A DNA stretch of 41,877 bases from Spartobacteria bacterium UBA5019 (GTDB lineage: Bacteria > Verrucomicrobiota > Verrucomicrobiia > Chthoniobacterales > Terrimicrobiaceae). The notes beneath the pieces are model-generated. The model was not told the origin of the DNA. It did no database searches and saw only the letters and a program-made list of their open reading frames with translations. The stretch spans positions 1 through 41,877 of the forward strand of contig DGXZ01000047.1 of assembly GCA_002396485.1 (NCBI GenBank). The letters run 5' to 3'. Position 1 is the stretch's first letter. Every line of letters starts with the position of its first letter. Below, in pieces: positions 1-8,672 of the stretch. Position numbers and translations under genes: made by a program.

Positions 1-13
1 TGCCTGCGGGTGT

Positions 14-48
14 GGGACGGCACGGAGGCCATCCCTCCACTGTTTTTT
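14..48 (+). terminator. Stem-loop followed by a T-run at the left edge
   Basis: The arms GGGACGGC (14-21) and GCCATCCC (28-35) pair at seven of eight positions around a six-base loop. A run of six T at 43-48 follows after a short spacer. This could be the terminator of a gene to the left of the window or a member of an intergenic repeat family. The G-rich arm with a short spacer also resembles dispersed palindromes seen in this phylum. Nothing else was recognised in the first 230 bases. Confidence 0.3.
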
Positions 49-239
49 GATAGGAGGTGGCAAAATCATTTTTAGCCTGAAAATGGGGAGCGCGAGCCAC
101 GACGTTTGATCGTTGGAAATCTGATCGCCGTGGGGTTAAGGGGCGGGTGGCGCGGTGTTTTCGGCCTCTCGGGTTGAAGAAGGGGAGTCAGGATAAAATG
201 TTCTCTTGTTGCCCTGTTCTCATAGGGTAGATTTTGATT

Positions 240-464
240 ATGAGTCCTGTCGATTTGCCACAAGTCCAGTCGCTCTCCATCCCCCAAAAGCTGGAACTGG
301 TGGATGAGATTTGGAAGTCGGATTTCACGGATTTTGCTGGAATGGAGGCAACGCAGGAAGAAAAGGATACGCTGGATGTGAGATGGTCTCAATTTCTCCA
401 GAACCCATTCCCTGCGCTGACTATTAATCTCTTTGAACAAGAATTAATTGCGATCTGCACATGA
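240..464 (+). CDS. Addiction-module antitoxin-like protein (orphan)
   Basis: A 74-residue protein that opens with MSPVDLPQVQSLSIPQKLEL and continues with VDEIWKS. The 'LSIPQKLELVDEIW' stretch is the hallmark of the small putative addiction-module component family (TIGR02574-like), which normally precedes a RelE/ParE-type toxin and neutralises it. A TTG lies two codons upstream, but the ATG at 240 is the natural start. The C-terminal half (FTDFAGMEATQEEKDTLDVRW) fits the family's usual length of about 75 residues. The stop overlaps an ATG as ATGA, the classic antitoxin-toxin coupling, yet the following frame closes after ten codons, so no toxin is present. Family assignment is from memory of the motif; function is inferred. 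Confidence 0.6.
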   Translation: MSPVDLPQVQSLSIPQKLELVDEIWKSDFTDFAGMEATQEEKDTLDVRWSQFLQNPFPALTINLFEQELIAICT

Positions 465-493
465 AAGAGATCCGAATTCATCCGCACCGATGA
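461..493 (+). pseudogene. Ten-codon frame, possible remnant of a RelE/ParE toxin start
   Basis: An ATG overlapping the antitoxin stop opens a frame reading MKEIRIHPHR and then stops. The stop TGA overlaps the ATG of the deacetylase gene. A start of the form 'MKEIxIHP' resembles how RelE/ParE-like toxins of such pairs begin. The simplest reading is a deletion that removed the toxin body and joined its first codons to the next gene. It could equally be a chance frame. Confidence 0.25.
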
Positions 494-1440
494 AATTTTT
501 CTATGACCCCGGATTTGCTGCGCCGATTGGCGAGCACATCATGCCGATGCGGAAGTTTGCGCTCGTGGCTGGCGAGGTGAGGGCTTGGTTGCCGCAGGTC
601 ATTATAGAAAAACCCGAGCCGCTGACTTGGGAGGATTTGTTGAGAGTCCACACGGCTGAGTATGTCGATGCGGTGAGAACCGGCGAACCTCGCGACCTCG
701 CGGAGTCGCAAAAATTCCCTTGGAGCGAGTCGCTTTTTCCAAGCGTCTGCCTCACCGGCGGCGGGGTGTTGGCGGCGGCGCGGAGTGCGTTGGAGAGCGG
801 TGCATCGGCGGCCTTGGCGAGTGGATTCCATCACGCCTGCTCAGATCACGGCGAGGGCTTCTGCACCTTCAACAGCCTTGTGGTAGCGCTGGAGGCGCTT
901 CGCGCGGACGGCAAAATCCGCACGGCAGTCATCCTCGACATGGACCTGCACTATGGAAATGGCACTGCATCCCTCGCGGCATCCCGACCGTGGCTGCAAG
1001 CGTTGTCGATTTACGGCAACGATTATTGGAACAACCAACCCTTCCGCGATGTGCGCCAGCGCCATCACATGGACGGCCCGAATCATTTTTCTGCGCCTTT
1101 GATTCCCTCGCGAAAAAGCGACCGTGAGGTTCTCTTCGATGCGATGAAGCGGCATCTGCCGTGGCTGATTCAAGAGGGGAAGCCGGATATCCTGCTTTAT
1201 CAAGCCGGCGCCGATCCGCTGTGCGACGATCCTTACTCCCCGCTTCAACTTACGCACGAAGACTTGGAAGCGCGCGACCGAATGGTCTTTGAATTTGCCA
1301 AGGCCGAAAAAATCCCCGTCGCCTGGGTCCTTGCCGGTGGATACTGCCCCGAAATCGAAAAGGTCGTCCGCGTGCACTTGAACACGGCGCGGTCCTGCTG
1401 GGATGTTTTTGGACAGAATTTTAGAATGGAAACCAAGTAA
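490..1440 (+). CDS. Histone deacetylase superfamily amidohydrolase
   Basis: A 316-residue zinc amidohydrolase of the histone deacetylase/acetoin-utilisation/acetylpolyamine family. Visible motifs are HHACSDHGEGFC (114-125) with the paired active-site histidines, DMDLHYGNGT (150-159) giving zinc ligands D152 and H154, a third ligand in QAGADPL (D242), and the C-terminal LAGGY that supplies the transition-state residue after the usual glycines. In bacteria these enzymes act on acetylated amines, polyamines or acetyl-lysine; the substrate cannot be read from sequence. The ATG at 490 was chosen because it begins the conserved MKFFYDPGF strand. An upstream TTG at 448 would overlap the antitoxin. 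It follows the orphan antitoxin by a direct overlap with a vestigial frame. Confidence 0.9.
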   Translation: MKFFYDPGFAAPIGEHIMPMRKFALVAGEVRAWLPQVIIEKPEPLTWEDLLRVHTAEYVDAVRTGEPRDLAESQKFPWSESLFPSVCLTGGGVLAAARSALESGASAALASGFHHACSDHGEGFCTFNSLVVALEALRADGKIRTAVILDMDLHYGNGTASLAASRPWLQALSIYGNDYWNNQPFRDVRQRHHMDGPNHFSAPLIPSRKSDREVLFDAMKRHLPWLIQEGKPDILLYQAGADPLCDDPYSPLQLTHEDLEARDRMVFEFAKAEKIPVAWVLAGGYCPEIEKVVRVHLNTARSCWDVFGQNFRMETK

Positions 1441-1522
1441 AAACAGACCTCGAAAAATCACAACCCCTCGACGCAAGGATCAATTTTATTATTTGTGCCA
1501 CCTGAACTTACAATCAGCCCGC

Positions 1523-2344
1523 CTACCGCATGCAGATGCCGGCGCACCATTTGCCGCGCTTGATGAGGCGAGGGGTGCCGAGGCCGCATTTTTCGAGGGC
1601 GGTGCTGACTTCGGCAGCTTGGCTGACGAGGACGCCGGAGAAGATGAAATGCCCGCCGGGCTTGAGTTTTTTGGCGAGGCCGGGAGCGGAGGCGATGAGG
1701 AGTTCGCTGTAGAGATTGGCGAGGATGACATCGGCTTTCTGAAACGCGCCGACGCTACGGGAATCCGCGATGGAGAAGGCGATTTTCCGGCAGTGGTTGG
1801 CCTTGGCGTTTTCTTTGGAAACGCGGATGCAGACGGGATCGAAGTCGAAGGCCTCCACCGCGGAGGCGCCAAGCTTTTCCGCCGCGATGGCAAGAATGCC
1901 GGTGCCGGTGCCGGCATCGAGCGCCCGCCAGCTTGAGGGGAGATGGGGGACGATATCGCACAGGAGGCGCAGGCAGGTGGCCGTCGTCGCATGGTCGCCG
2001 GTTCCAAACGCCATGCCGGCGGGAATGAAAATGTCGCGCCCGGTATTTTCCGCAGCGCGGAAGGTGGCGTCATCCGAGTGGATCCGCAAACGTCCCCGAA
2101 TGGAGAACGGCGGGCGGGCCTGACTTCCAATCCATGCCTCCGGAGCGAGCTGTGTCATTTTTCCTCCAAAGTCGCGGACCAATTGCTCGACGGTCTTCTT
2201 GTCGCCGAAAACCTGGATCTTCAGCGCGCTGGATTCCGGCTGCGTGAGCATGAACAGGTGCTCGGGGTCGATATGCGAAAGCCGTGCATACCAATCCTCC
2301 TCCATCCGTTGCGTGCTCAAGCGGGTCCATCGATACATTGCCAT
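1523..2344 (-). CDS. prmA: Ribosomal protein L11 methyltransferase
   Basis: A 273-residue class I SAM methyltransferase. The family signature FGTGDHATT is at 113-121, the SAM-binding motif DAGTGTGIL at 143-151, and the later ILANLYSELL strand corresponds to the usual N-I/L-x-x-x-x-L motif near the substrate pocket. PrmA trimethylates the alpha- and epsilon-amino groups of lysines on ribosomal protein L11 in the cytoplasm. The N-terminal domain that grips L11 is shorter and more divergent than in E. coli. It converges on the deacetylase gene and stands alone on its strand. The start at 2344 (MAMYRW) could instead be the ATG two codons downstream. Confidence 0.88.
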   Translation of the reverse strand: MAMYRWTRLSTQRMEEDWYARLSHIDPEHLFMLTQPESSALKIQVFGDKKTVEQLVRDFGGKMTQLAPEAWIGSQARPPFSIRGRLRIHSDDATFRAAENTGRDIFIPAGMAFGTGDHATTATCLRLLCDIVPHLPSSWRALDAGTGTGILAIAAEKLGASAVEAFDFDPVCIRVSKENAKANHCRKIAFSIADSRSVGAFQKADVILANLYSELLIASAPGLAKKLKPGGHFIFSGVLVSQAAEVSTALEKCGLGTPRLIKRGKWCAGICMR

Positions 2345-2815
2345 GGCGAGGAGTTAAAACAGATCGCTGGGGAATTGCCATCTTCTGTGCTGGCTTCTCA
2401 TTTTTTGCACTTGCGGAATGCCGCCTGGCTCGACTGCCGCCATGGACTCCGGCAGTGATTGTTTAGCATTTCCATTAAGTGCCTATTCCTCCCTATCACG
2501 CCAAGTATTTCGCTCATGAGCTAATAAAACCCTGCCCTTTGGACGGCGTGGAGAGGCATGCAGTCTCATTGGCCGATGCCTCAAAGGCAGTAACGGAATC
2601 CAAAAAAGAATCCACACTGGGCCTGCTAGGATGATAAACGCAACTGTTGCGCTTTTGACAATCAAGTTGTCATGGGGATGAGGACCCGCCGCTTCGATTG
2701 TACGCAAAGTCCGGAAGTGGGCGGGAACTTCATCACAGAGAGGGTGGCTGATTTTTCTGCTATTTGTTGCCTATTAAATTGCATCCATGGGATATCCGGC
2801 GTAAGCAAAGGGTGT
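2345..2815. other. Intergenic region with two inverted repeats
   Basis: About 470 bases between the divergent prmA and tatA genes, with no convincing gene. It holds a perfect 7-bp stem GAGGCAT/ATGCCTC (2553-2559 with 2576-2582) around a 16-base loop. It also holds a short perfect palindrome TGACAA-tcaag-TTGTCA (2656-2672) that overlaps a TTGACA hexamer at 2655-2660 and could be an operator or part of the tatA promoter. No -10 box at good spacing is obvious. Both are structural observations only. Confidence 0.3.
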
Positions 2816-3052
2816 ATGAACTCTCCACTCTTTGCCCTGTCCATGCCGGGTTGGCCTGAAATAGTTTTTATTCTCGTCATCGTACTCTTGCTTTTCGGGG
2901 CTAAGAAGCTGCCGGAACTCGCTCGCGGAATTGGTCAGAGCCTTGGAGAGTTCAAGCGAGCTCGCGATGAGTTTGAGCGCGAGATCCACAAATCCACTGC
3001 CGAACTCGAGATCAAGGAGCCTGCGGAGAAGCAGCCTCACAAGCCGGCCTGA
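2816..3052 (+). CDS. tatA: Sec-independent translocase subunit TatA/TatE
   Basis: A 78-residue protein with one N-terminal membrane segment (PGWPEIVFILVIVLLLFGAKK), the FGxKKLPELARGIG hinge, an amphipathic helix and a charged hydrophilic tail rich in E and K. This is the standard TatA plan: it polymerises to form the pore for folded proteins carrying twin-arginine signals. The start at 2816 is favoured over longer versions because it gives the usual short periplasmic N-terminus and is preceded by AAAGGG five bases upstream. It is the first gene of a plus-strand run with the secreted phosphatase-family gene 19 bases on. No tatC or tatB is in the window. Confidence 0.88.
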   Translation: MNSPLFALSMPGWPEIVFILVIVLLLFGAKKLPELARGIGQSLGEFKRARDEFEREIHKSTAELEIKEPAEKQPHKPA

Positions 3053-3071
3053 TCCAACCCGGCGCATCGAC

Positions 3072-3965
3072 ATGTCGCCGCGCGGGATTTTTTGTTGGAT
3101 TCTCCTTTTTTGCCTTCCAGCTCTCTCGGCCAAGGAAGTCGTAGTTGCCTACTACAATTTGGAAAATTACCTCCCCATGCCAAGGGTTGTTGATGGCAAG
3201 CGGGTCGAGAACGCCCCCAAGCCCGAGTCTGCGATCGCGGCTTTGATCACCATGCTCAAGCGCATTCGCCCGGATGTCCTTGGAGTCGTGGAGATCGGCG
3301 ACCAGACGATGTTGGCCGATTTTCAGGAAAGACTTTCAGCCGTGGGCATGGTTTTTCCGCACTCCGAGTGGGTCGCCTCACCCGAAGGCGGTCGTCACAT
3401 CGCGCTTTTGAGCCGGTTTCCGATTGTGGAGCGGAATTCCAAGCCGGAGGTGACCTTTGAGCTCGATGGCCGCTACCATCGCATGGGGAGGGGAATCCTC
3501 GATGCCACGGTGGAGCTCACTCCGGACTATCAACTCCGCCTTGTTGGTGTGCACCTGAAGTCCCGCCGGGCCGTGCCGGCGTTTGATGAAAAAAAATTCC
3601 GTGCGCGCGAGGCCTTGCTCGTGCGTGCTCATTTGGATGCGATTTTCAAGGCGGACTCCTCCGTGAATCTCCTCCTCTTCGGGGATCTTAACGACACCAA
3701 GAACGAATTGCCTGTCAAAGACATCCAGGGCATTTCCGGTTCGCGCACGGCCGTGCGAGACATCCCATTGCGCGATGCCTACGGACTGGTCTGGACACAT
3801 TTTTGGTCTGAGGCGGATATTTATTCCCGCATCGATTATCTGCTCGCCAGCGAGGGGCTCTGGCCGGAATTAAAGCTCTCTCGCAGTGGAATCGGTGGCG
3901 GGCGCGAGTGGCGCCGAGCCAGCGATCACCGTCCCCTTTACACAACAATTAGCACTTCCGAATGA
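3072..3965 (+). CDS. Secreted endonuclease/exonuclease/phosphatase family protein
   Basis: A 297-residue protein with a clear signal peptide (MSPRGIFCWILLFCLPALSA, cleavage likely after residue 20). The mature part shows the ordered motifs of the EEP superfamily: YYNLENYL near residue 28, a metal-binding glutamate in VVEIGD, GVHLKSRR, FGDLNDTKNE and the C-terminal SDHRPL catalytic histidine with SRIDYLL before it. Members cleave phosphodiester bonds in nucleic acids, inositol phosphates or sphingomyelin using Mg2+. Export suggests scavenging of extracellular DNA or phosphate esters, which is inference. Its stop overlaps the next gene's start as ATGA, so the two are co-translated. Confidence 0.85.
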   Translation: MSPRGIFCWILLFCLPALSAKEVVVAYYNLENYLPMPRVVDGKRVENAPKPESAIAALITMLKRIRPDVLGVVEIGDQTMLADFQERLSAVGMVFPHSEWVASPEGGRHIALLSRFPIVERNSKPEVTFELDGRYHRMGRGILDATVELTPDYQLRLVGVHLKSRRAVPAFDEKKFRAREALLVRAHLDAIFKADSSVNLLLFGDLNDTKNELPVKDIQGISGSRTAVRDIPLRDAYGLVWTHFWSEADIYSRIDYLLASEGLWPELKLSRSGIGGGREWRRASDHRPLYTTISTSE

Positions 3966-5002
3966 AAACGATTCTCCTTCTTCTGCTTGCTGTCTCGACC
4001 GTTTTTGCCGGTCCGGACGCGGATTGGGCCGTGATTGTGTCGATGGATGCCGGGCCGACGCGCAAGCCCGCTAGTATGGACGAGGCAAGGGAATTCGCGA
4101 AGGTCCACTTCGCCCGTCATTCCGCCCTTATCGATAAGTTCCTGAAAGAAAATCCGGGCGATCCACGTGTCTTTGACGCCCGCTTGCGACTTGCTGCGAT
4201 TCAGGCGGCGATGGGCAAAATGGAAGACAGGCAGAGTCTGGTGGATGAGGCCATGCGCCTCTTTCAGGTTCTCGAGAAGGACAAGTCCGCGAAGCCGGCC
4301 CAGCGGGCGGAGGCGGGATTTCGCCGCGTTTCGCTCCTCATGCAGAGCCTCAAGGGTCAGGAATCCGACCGCCGCCGGGATCTTGTGGCGGCGGCGCGCA
4401 ACTACTCGATTCGCTATGCGGGGGACCGCCGCGCTCCGCGACTTCTCGTGGAGGTGGCCACGATTTGCGATAACGATCCCGCCCTCAAGCGCGCGCTTCT
4501 GGAAGAGGCCCGACAGGCCTCGAAAGAGGATGTCTTGAATCTCCGCATCGAAGATGATCTCCGAAGGCTCAATCTGCTAGACAAGCCGCTTGCAGTGAGG
4601 TTTCCAACGATTCAGGGCGGAACATTCGATATCGCCAGGCAGAGGGGGCGGATTGTTGTGCTGGTTTTCTGGTCCAGCGAGGCCGCTCCAAGCCTGCTTT
4701 GGATGGAGGATTTTCGCCGTGCCCTCGTGAATCTGCCCGCCGAGCGTATCGAAGTGGCGACGGTGAATCTGGATAAGAATCCCGAAAAGGTTGAGACCTT
4801 CATGAAGGAAGTCTTGCTCCCCGATTGGCCAACAGCCTGCGATGGCAAGGGGTGGGCCGGGCCGATGGTGAGGGAATTTGGCATCAATGCACTGCCCACG
4901 GTGTTTCTTTTCGACCAGAAGGGAATTCTTCGTGCCGTCAATGCGAGGAATTCCTACGAGCCATGGATCAGAAAACTCATCGCCCAACCCAACGCGCCTT
5001 GA
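3962..5002 (+). CDS. Exported thioredoxin-fold (TlpA-like) protein lacking the CXXC motif
   Basis: A 346-residue protein with signal peptide (MKTILLLLLAVSTVFAG), a charged helical region of about 190 residues resembling a tetratricopeptide-like scaffold, and a C-terminal AhpC/TSA-TlpA fold from about residue 210. The redox site that normally reads FWAxWCxxC is here FWSSEAAPS (236-244), so both cysteines are gone. The cis-proline loop (INALPTVFLFD) and the overall fold markers remain. It is therefore unlikely to be a thiol oxidoreductase and may be a binding or scaffold protein at the envelope. It overlaps the upstream EEP gene by four bases and lies 36 bases before the acyl-CoA synthetase. 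Confidence 0.75.
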   Translation: MKTILLLLLAVSTVFAGPDADWAVIVSMDAGPTRKPASMDEAREFAKVHFARHSALIDKFLKENPGDPRVFDARLRLAAIQAAMGKMEDRQSLVDEAMRLFQVLEKDKSAKPAQRAEAGFRRVSLLMQSLKGQESDRRRDLVAAARNYSIRYAGDRRAPRLLVEVATICDNDPALKRALLEEARQASKEDVLNLRIEDDLRRLNLLDKPLAVRFPTIQGGTFDIARQRGRIVVLVFWSSEAAPSLLWMEDFRRALVNLPAERIEVATVNLDKNPEKVETFMKEVLLPDWPTACDGKGWAGPMVREFGINALPTVFLFDQKGILRAVNARNSYEPWIRKLIAQPNAP

Positions 5003-5038
5003 TTCCTCTCTCAAAAAAATCAACCCCGCTCCCATCGC

Positions 5039-6964
5039 ATGCCTGATTTCAAATACGGATCCACTCTCCCCGAGGTTTATTCGAATGCCGCGCTTCGCTA
5101 TGATGGTCTCCCCGGCTTTTGCAAAAAAGACAAGTCGGGCGCTTTTGTGCCGCTTAGTTTCCGTGAAACCTATGAACGCGGCCTGGATCTGGCGACATCC
5201 CTGATTGCCATGGGAGTGCAGCCCCGCGAGCATGTGGGCCTCCTCTCCGACAACCGCCTGGAGTGGATTCTTTCAGACTACGCCATTCTTCTGGCCGGAG
5301 CCGCCGATGTGCCCCGGGGCACTGACATCACCGATGCGGAGTTGATTTATATTCTCACGCATTCCGACGCCCGCTTTGTCTTTGTGGAGAACAAGGCCAT
5401 GCTGGGACGCGTTCAACATTGCCGTCCCCAATTGCCCCATCTGCAGGGAATCATCGTGATGGCGCCCGAAGACATTCCGGCGGCGGAGGGAGTTTATGGC
5501 TTGGAACAGTTGATCGCCGAGGGGGCGCGCAAACGCCAGGCGGGGGATCGCTCCGCGCAAGAACGCGCGTGCGCTGTGCTGCCGGAGGATCTTTGTACCA
5601 TCATCTACACCTCGGGAACCACTGGCACTCCGAAGGGGGTGCAACTCACCCACGCCAACATGTGCTCCCAGATCGAAAACCTCCCGCTAGCCCTGCGTCC
5701 GGGAGACCGCGCGTTGTCGATCCTGCCGGTCTGGCACAGCTATGAACGCGCCTTTGAAATGCTCTCGATCTCGCGGGGCGTTGGCACCTACTACACCTCG
5801 CTGCGCGGACTGGCAGAGGATCTGAAAGTGGTCCGCCCCACCGTGATGGCCTCCGCTCCGCGACTCTGGGAGAACCTCTATCTCAAAATTCTGTCGAATG
5901 TGAAATCCGCTCCGCCGATCAGACAGAGACTTTTCCACCTGGCATACACGGCCACAAGCCATGTCAAACGCGCGGAGCGTTTTTTCAAAGGTCAGCAATT
6001 GGACGAACACGGCCGTGCACCTCTTCAGAGCCTCAACCTGGCTCTCAAACACGCGCTGCTCTGGTTGGCATCCATCGTCCCGGCAAGGCTTCTCGATGGC
6101 ATCGTTCTGAAAAAACTCCGCGCCATCGTCGGGGGGGAGTTTCGGGGAACCATCTCCGGAGGCGGAGCACTGCAGCCGCATGTGGATGAGTTTTTCAACT
6201 TCATAGGAATCCCGGTCCTCGAAGGCTATGGAATGACGGAAACCTCGCCCGTGCTGGCTGTGCGGACTTGGAACAATCTCGTGATCGGGACGGTGGGCAA
6301 TCCCTACCCGCATACCGAGGTGCGCATCGTCGATCTTCAGAGCGGCGACATCCTGTATCCCGACTCCAGACGTCCAGGCGGCGGGCGCGGCATGCGCGGC
6401 GAGATTCATGTGAAGGGTCCGCAAGTCATGCGTGGCTACTACAAGAATCCGGAGGGGACGGCCCGCGTCTTGCGTGATGGATGGATGAACACCGGCGATA
6501 TCGGAATGGTGACCTACAATGGGTGCCTGAAAATTCTCGGCAGGTCGAAGGATACGATTGTGCTGCTCAATGGCGAAAATATCGAACCCGTGCCGATCGA
6601 AGCGCGACTGGTCGAGTCTTCATTCATCGATCAGTGTATGGTCGTTGGACAGGATCAAAAGGCGCTCGCGGCTTTGATTGTGCCTTCATTTGATCACTTC
6701 CGGCAGGCTGGTTTTACCGAGACCACCGCTGCCGAACTTGCCGCCAATCCGAAGGTAAGGCACCTGCTCGACGAGGAGGTTCGCAACCTCATCAACCACT
6801 CGAACGGCTTCAAATCCTTTGAGCGCATCATTGCTTGGCGCTTGGTTCCGAAGCCCTTCGAGGTCGGGGATGAAATGACAAACACCTTCAAGCTCAAGCG
6901 GCATGTCATCACGGACCGCTACGCCCACCTGATTGCGGAGATGTTTCCGAAGCAGGCAGAGTAG
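5039..6964 (+). CDS. Long-chain acyl-CoA synthetase (AMP-forming)
   Basis: A 641-residue adenylate-forming enzyme. The phosphate-binding loop YTSGTTGTPKG is at 190-200 with the following LTHAN, the adenine-binding YGMTETSP is at 397-404, and the hinge region includes WMNTGDIG and KDTIVLLNGENIEP. It activates a fatty acid with ATP to acyl-AMP and transfers it to CoA. The overall length and the GENIEP motif match the FadD15/long-chain class that acts at the membrane. The start ATG at 5039 gives MPDFKYGSTLPEVY, typical of the family. It is the last gene of the tatA run and ends 13 bases from the convergent guaB. Confidence 0.9.
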   Translation: MPDFKYGSTLPEVYSNAALRYDGLPGFCKKDKSGAFVPLSFRETYERGLDLATSLIAMGVQPREHVGLLSDNRLEWILSDYAILLAGAADVPRGTDITDAELIYILTHSDARFVFVENKAMLGRVQHCRPQLPHLQGIIVMAPEDIPAAEGVYGLEQLIAEGARKRQAGDRSAQERACAVLPEDLCTIIYTSGTTGTPKGVQLTHANMCSQIENLPLALRPGDRALSILPVWHSYERAFEMLSISRGVGTYYTSLRGLAEDLKVVRPTVMASAPRLWENLYLKILSNVKSAPPIRQRLFHLAYTATSHVKRAERFFKGQQLDEHGRAPLQSLNLALKHALLWLASIVPARLLDGIVLKKLRAIVGGEFRGTISGGGALQPHVDEFFNFIGIPVLEGYGMTETSPVLAVRTWNNLVIGTVGNPYPHTEVRIVDLQSGDILYPDSRRPGGGRGMRGEIHVKGPQVMRGYYKNPEGTARVLRDGWMNTGDIGMVTYNGCLKILGRSKDTIVLLNGENIEPVPIEARLVESSFIDQCMVVGQDQKALAALIVPSFDHFRQAGFTETTAAELAANPKVRHLLDEEVRNLINHSNGFKSFERIIAWRLVPKPFEVGDEMTNTFKLKRHVITDRYAHLIAEMFPKQAE

Positions 6965-6977
6965 GGGACGAACCCGA

Positions 6978-8561
6978 TCAGAGCGCGTTGCCGGTCTTGA
7001 CCTCGATCACATCGTGCGGCGCGCTCTCGCGCAGTCCGGATGTCGTAATGCGGGTGTAGCGGGCGTTGGCACGGAGTTGCGTCAAGTTTGCAGCTCCCAA
7101 GTAGCCCATGCCGCTTTGGAGGCCTCCCGCGAGTTGGGCGAGAACGGTGTCGGCGGGTGCGGATACCTCCTTGAGTGCCTCGATGCCTTCGGCTGCGGAT
7201 TTGCGGTTGATGTCCTTGCCGTGCCCGTAGCGGGCGGCGCTTCCGGCTTTCATGGCGGCGTGGCTGCCCATGCCACGGTATTGTTTATAGAATTTCCCGT
7301 TGATTTCCATGATCTGGCCTGGAGCCTCGGGACAGCCTGCCAAGAGACTGCCGCAGATCACCGCGTGCGAGAGGGTGAGGGCTTTCACGATGTCGCCGGA
7401 CTTGGTGATGCCGCCATCGGCGAGTATGGTGACTCCGCAACTTTCGGCGGCCTTCGAACAAACATAGAGCGCGGTGAGTTGAGGGATGCCCACGCCGGCG
7501 ACGACGCGCGTCGTGCAGATGGAGCCGGGGCCTTGTCCGACCTTAATGGTATTCGCGCCGCACTGGGCCAGAAACTGAACACCTGCGCCGCTCGTCACAT
7601 TTCCGGCGATGATTGGCAAAGAGGCGAACTCGGAACGGATGGCTTTCACAGCCTCACCAACTCCACGCGTGTGTCCGTGGGCTGTGGAGACCGCCACGGC
7701 ATCCAAACCGCGTTCGACCATGGCGCCCACATGGGCGAGGAGGGAATCCTTGTCGAGCGCGCCATCGGGAAGCCTCGGCGGGCTGATCGCCGCACCGCAG
7801 ATGAGGCGGAATTTGGCGTCCCTCGCCGGTTTTGTCTGGAGTGAGCGCTCTTGCGAAATCCGCTCGATATCGCTCAGGGTGAAGAGACCCTTTAGGTGGT
7901 CGTCATTGTCCACAACGAGGAGTTTGTGGATGCCGATATTGTCCGTGAAAAACCGGTCGGCCCGCGCAATGGGATCGCCGCCGAGTTCGTCTTCCCGAAT
8001 CGTCAGAACCGAGGGCCTCTTGACCATCGCCTCGCCCACACCCCGGGATGCGAAGCGAGCGCGAACGCAGTGCCCAGGCAGGAGGCCAAGAAGGCGCCCG
8101 GATTCATCGACAACGGGAAATGTGCTGAAGGTGAATTTTTTCTCTTCGATGAGATTCAACACATCGCCGATTTTTTGATCCGGATGGACTTTGATGGGTT
8201 CTCGAATCAACCCGTGGACATGATTTTTAACCCTAGAAACCTCGGAGAGTTGCTGCTTGGGCGGCATGTTGTAATGGATCAATCCAAGGCCGCCGTGGAG
8301 CGCAAGGGCGATAGCCATGCGGGATTCGGTGACCGTATCCATATCGGCCGAGACCACGGGCAAGTGGAGGTTCAAGCCATCGGCAAGCCGGGTTTCGTAG
8401 TTCGCGTCCTTTGGAAGAATCTCGCTGTAGAGCGTGGCGAGCGAAACATCGTCGTAGGTGAGAGCCAAACCCTCGCAGCCAAGAAAGAAGTCGTCAGCCG
8501 CTTTGTAGAAAAGACTATCCCAATCTCCGGCGCCGCGCGCCTCGTGTGATATAGATTTCAT
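6978..8561 (-). CDS. guaB: Inosine-5'-monophosphate dehydrogenase
   Basis: A 527-residue IMP dehydrogenase, which oxidises IMP to XMP with NAD+, the committed step to GMP. It shows the TIM-barrel start LALTYDDVSL, two CBS modules inserted after roughly residue 115 (FSTFPVVDESGRLLGL and IHKLLVVDNDDHLKGLF), the catalytic loop GPGSICTT with Cys349, the ADGGI phosphate site and the YRGMGS flap. Two oddities: the N-terminus is about 25 residues longer than usual, and the NAD-contacting aspartate of the 'D-T-A-H-G-H' motif is serine (VSTAHGH, S292). It stands alone, divergent from aguB across 110 bases. Confidence 0.93.
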   Translation of the reverse strand: MKSISHEARGAGDWDSLFYKAADDFFLGCEGLALTYDDVSLATLYSEILPKDANYETRLADGLNLHLPVVSADMDTVTESRMAIALALHGGLGLIHYNMPPKQQLSEVSRVKNHVHGLIREPIKVHPDQKIGDVLNLIEEKKFTFSTFPVVDESGRLLGLLPGHCVRARFASRGVGEAMVKRPSVLTIREDELGGDPIARADRFFTDNIGIHKLLVVDNDDHLKGLFTLSDIERISQERSLQTKPARDAKFRLICGAAISPPRLPDGALDKDSLLAHVGAMVERGLDAVAVSTAHGHTRGVGEAVKAIRSEFASLPIIAGNVTSGAGVQFLAQCGANTIKVGQGPGSICTTRVVAGVGIPQLTALYVCSKAAESCGVTILADGGITKSGDIVKALTLSHAVICGSLLAGCPEAPGQIMEINGKFYKQYRGMGSHAAMKAGSAARYGHGKDINRKSAAEGIEALKEVSAPADTVLAQLAGGLQSGMGYLGAANLTQLRANARYTRITTSGLRESAPHDVIEVKTGNAL

Positions 8562-8672
8562 ACTTCATATTCCGGAATGCGGATTTTTGAGGCAAGCCGA
8601 TTTTCCAGATCGAAGAAAAATGTGACACACAGAGCCCTTTACTCGACCGCTTCAAAAAAATACCACTCACGC

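Noticed and set aside
2553..2582. A small RNA or riboswitch in the prmA-tatA gap
   Set aside because: Only one short stem is visible and no known aptamer core or promoter-terminator pair could be recognised.
6978..8561. Long open frames on the strand opposite guaB and other GC-rich genes
   Set aside because: They have no recognisable motifs or start signals and mirror the codon bias of the real gene on the other strand.
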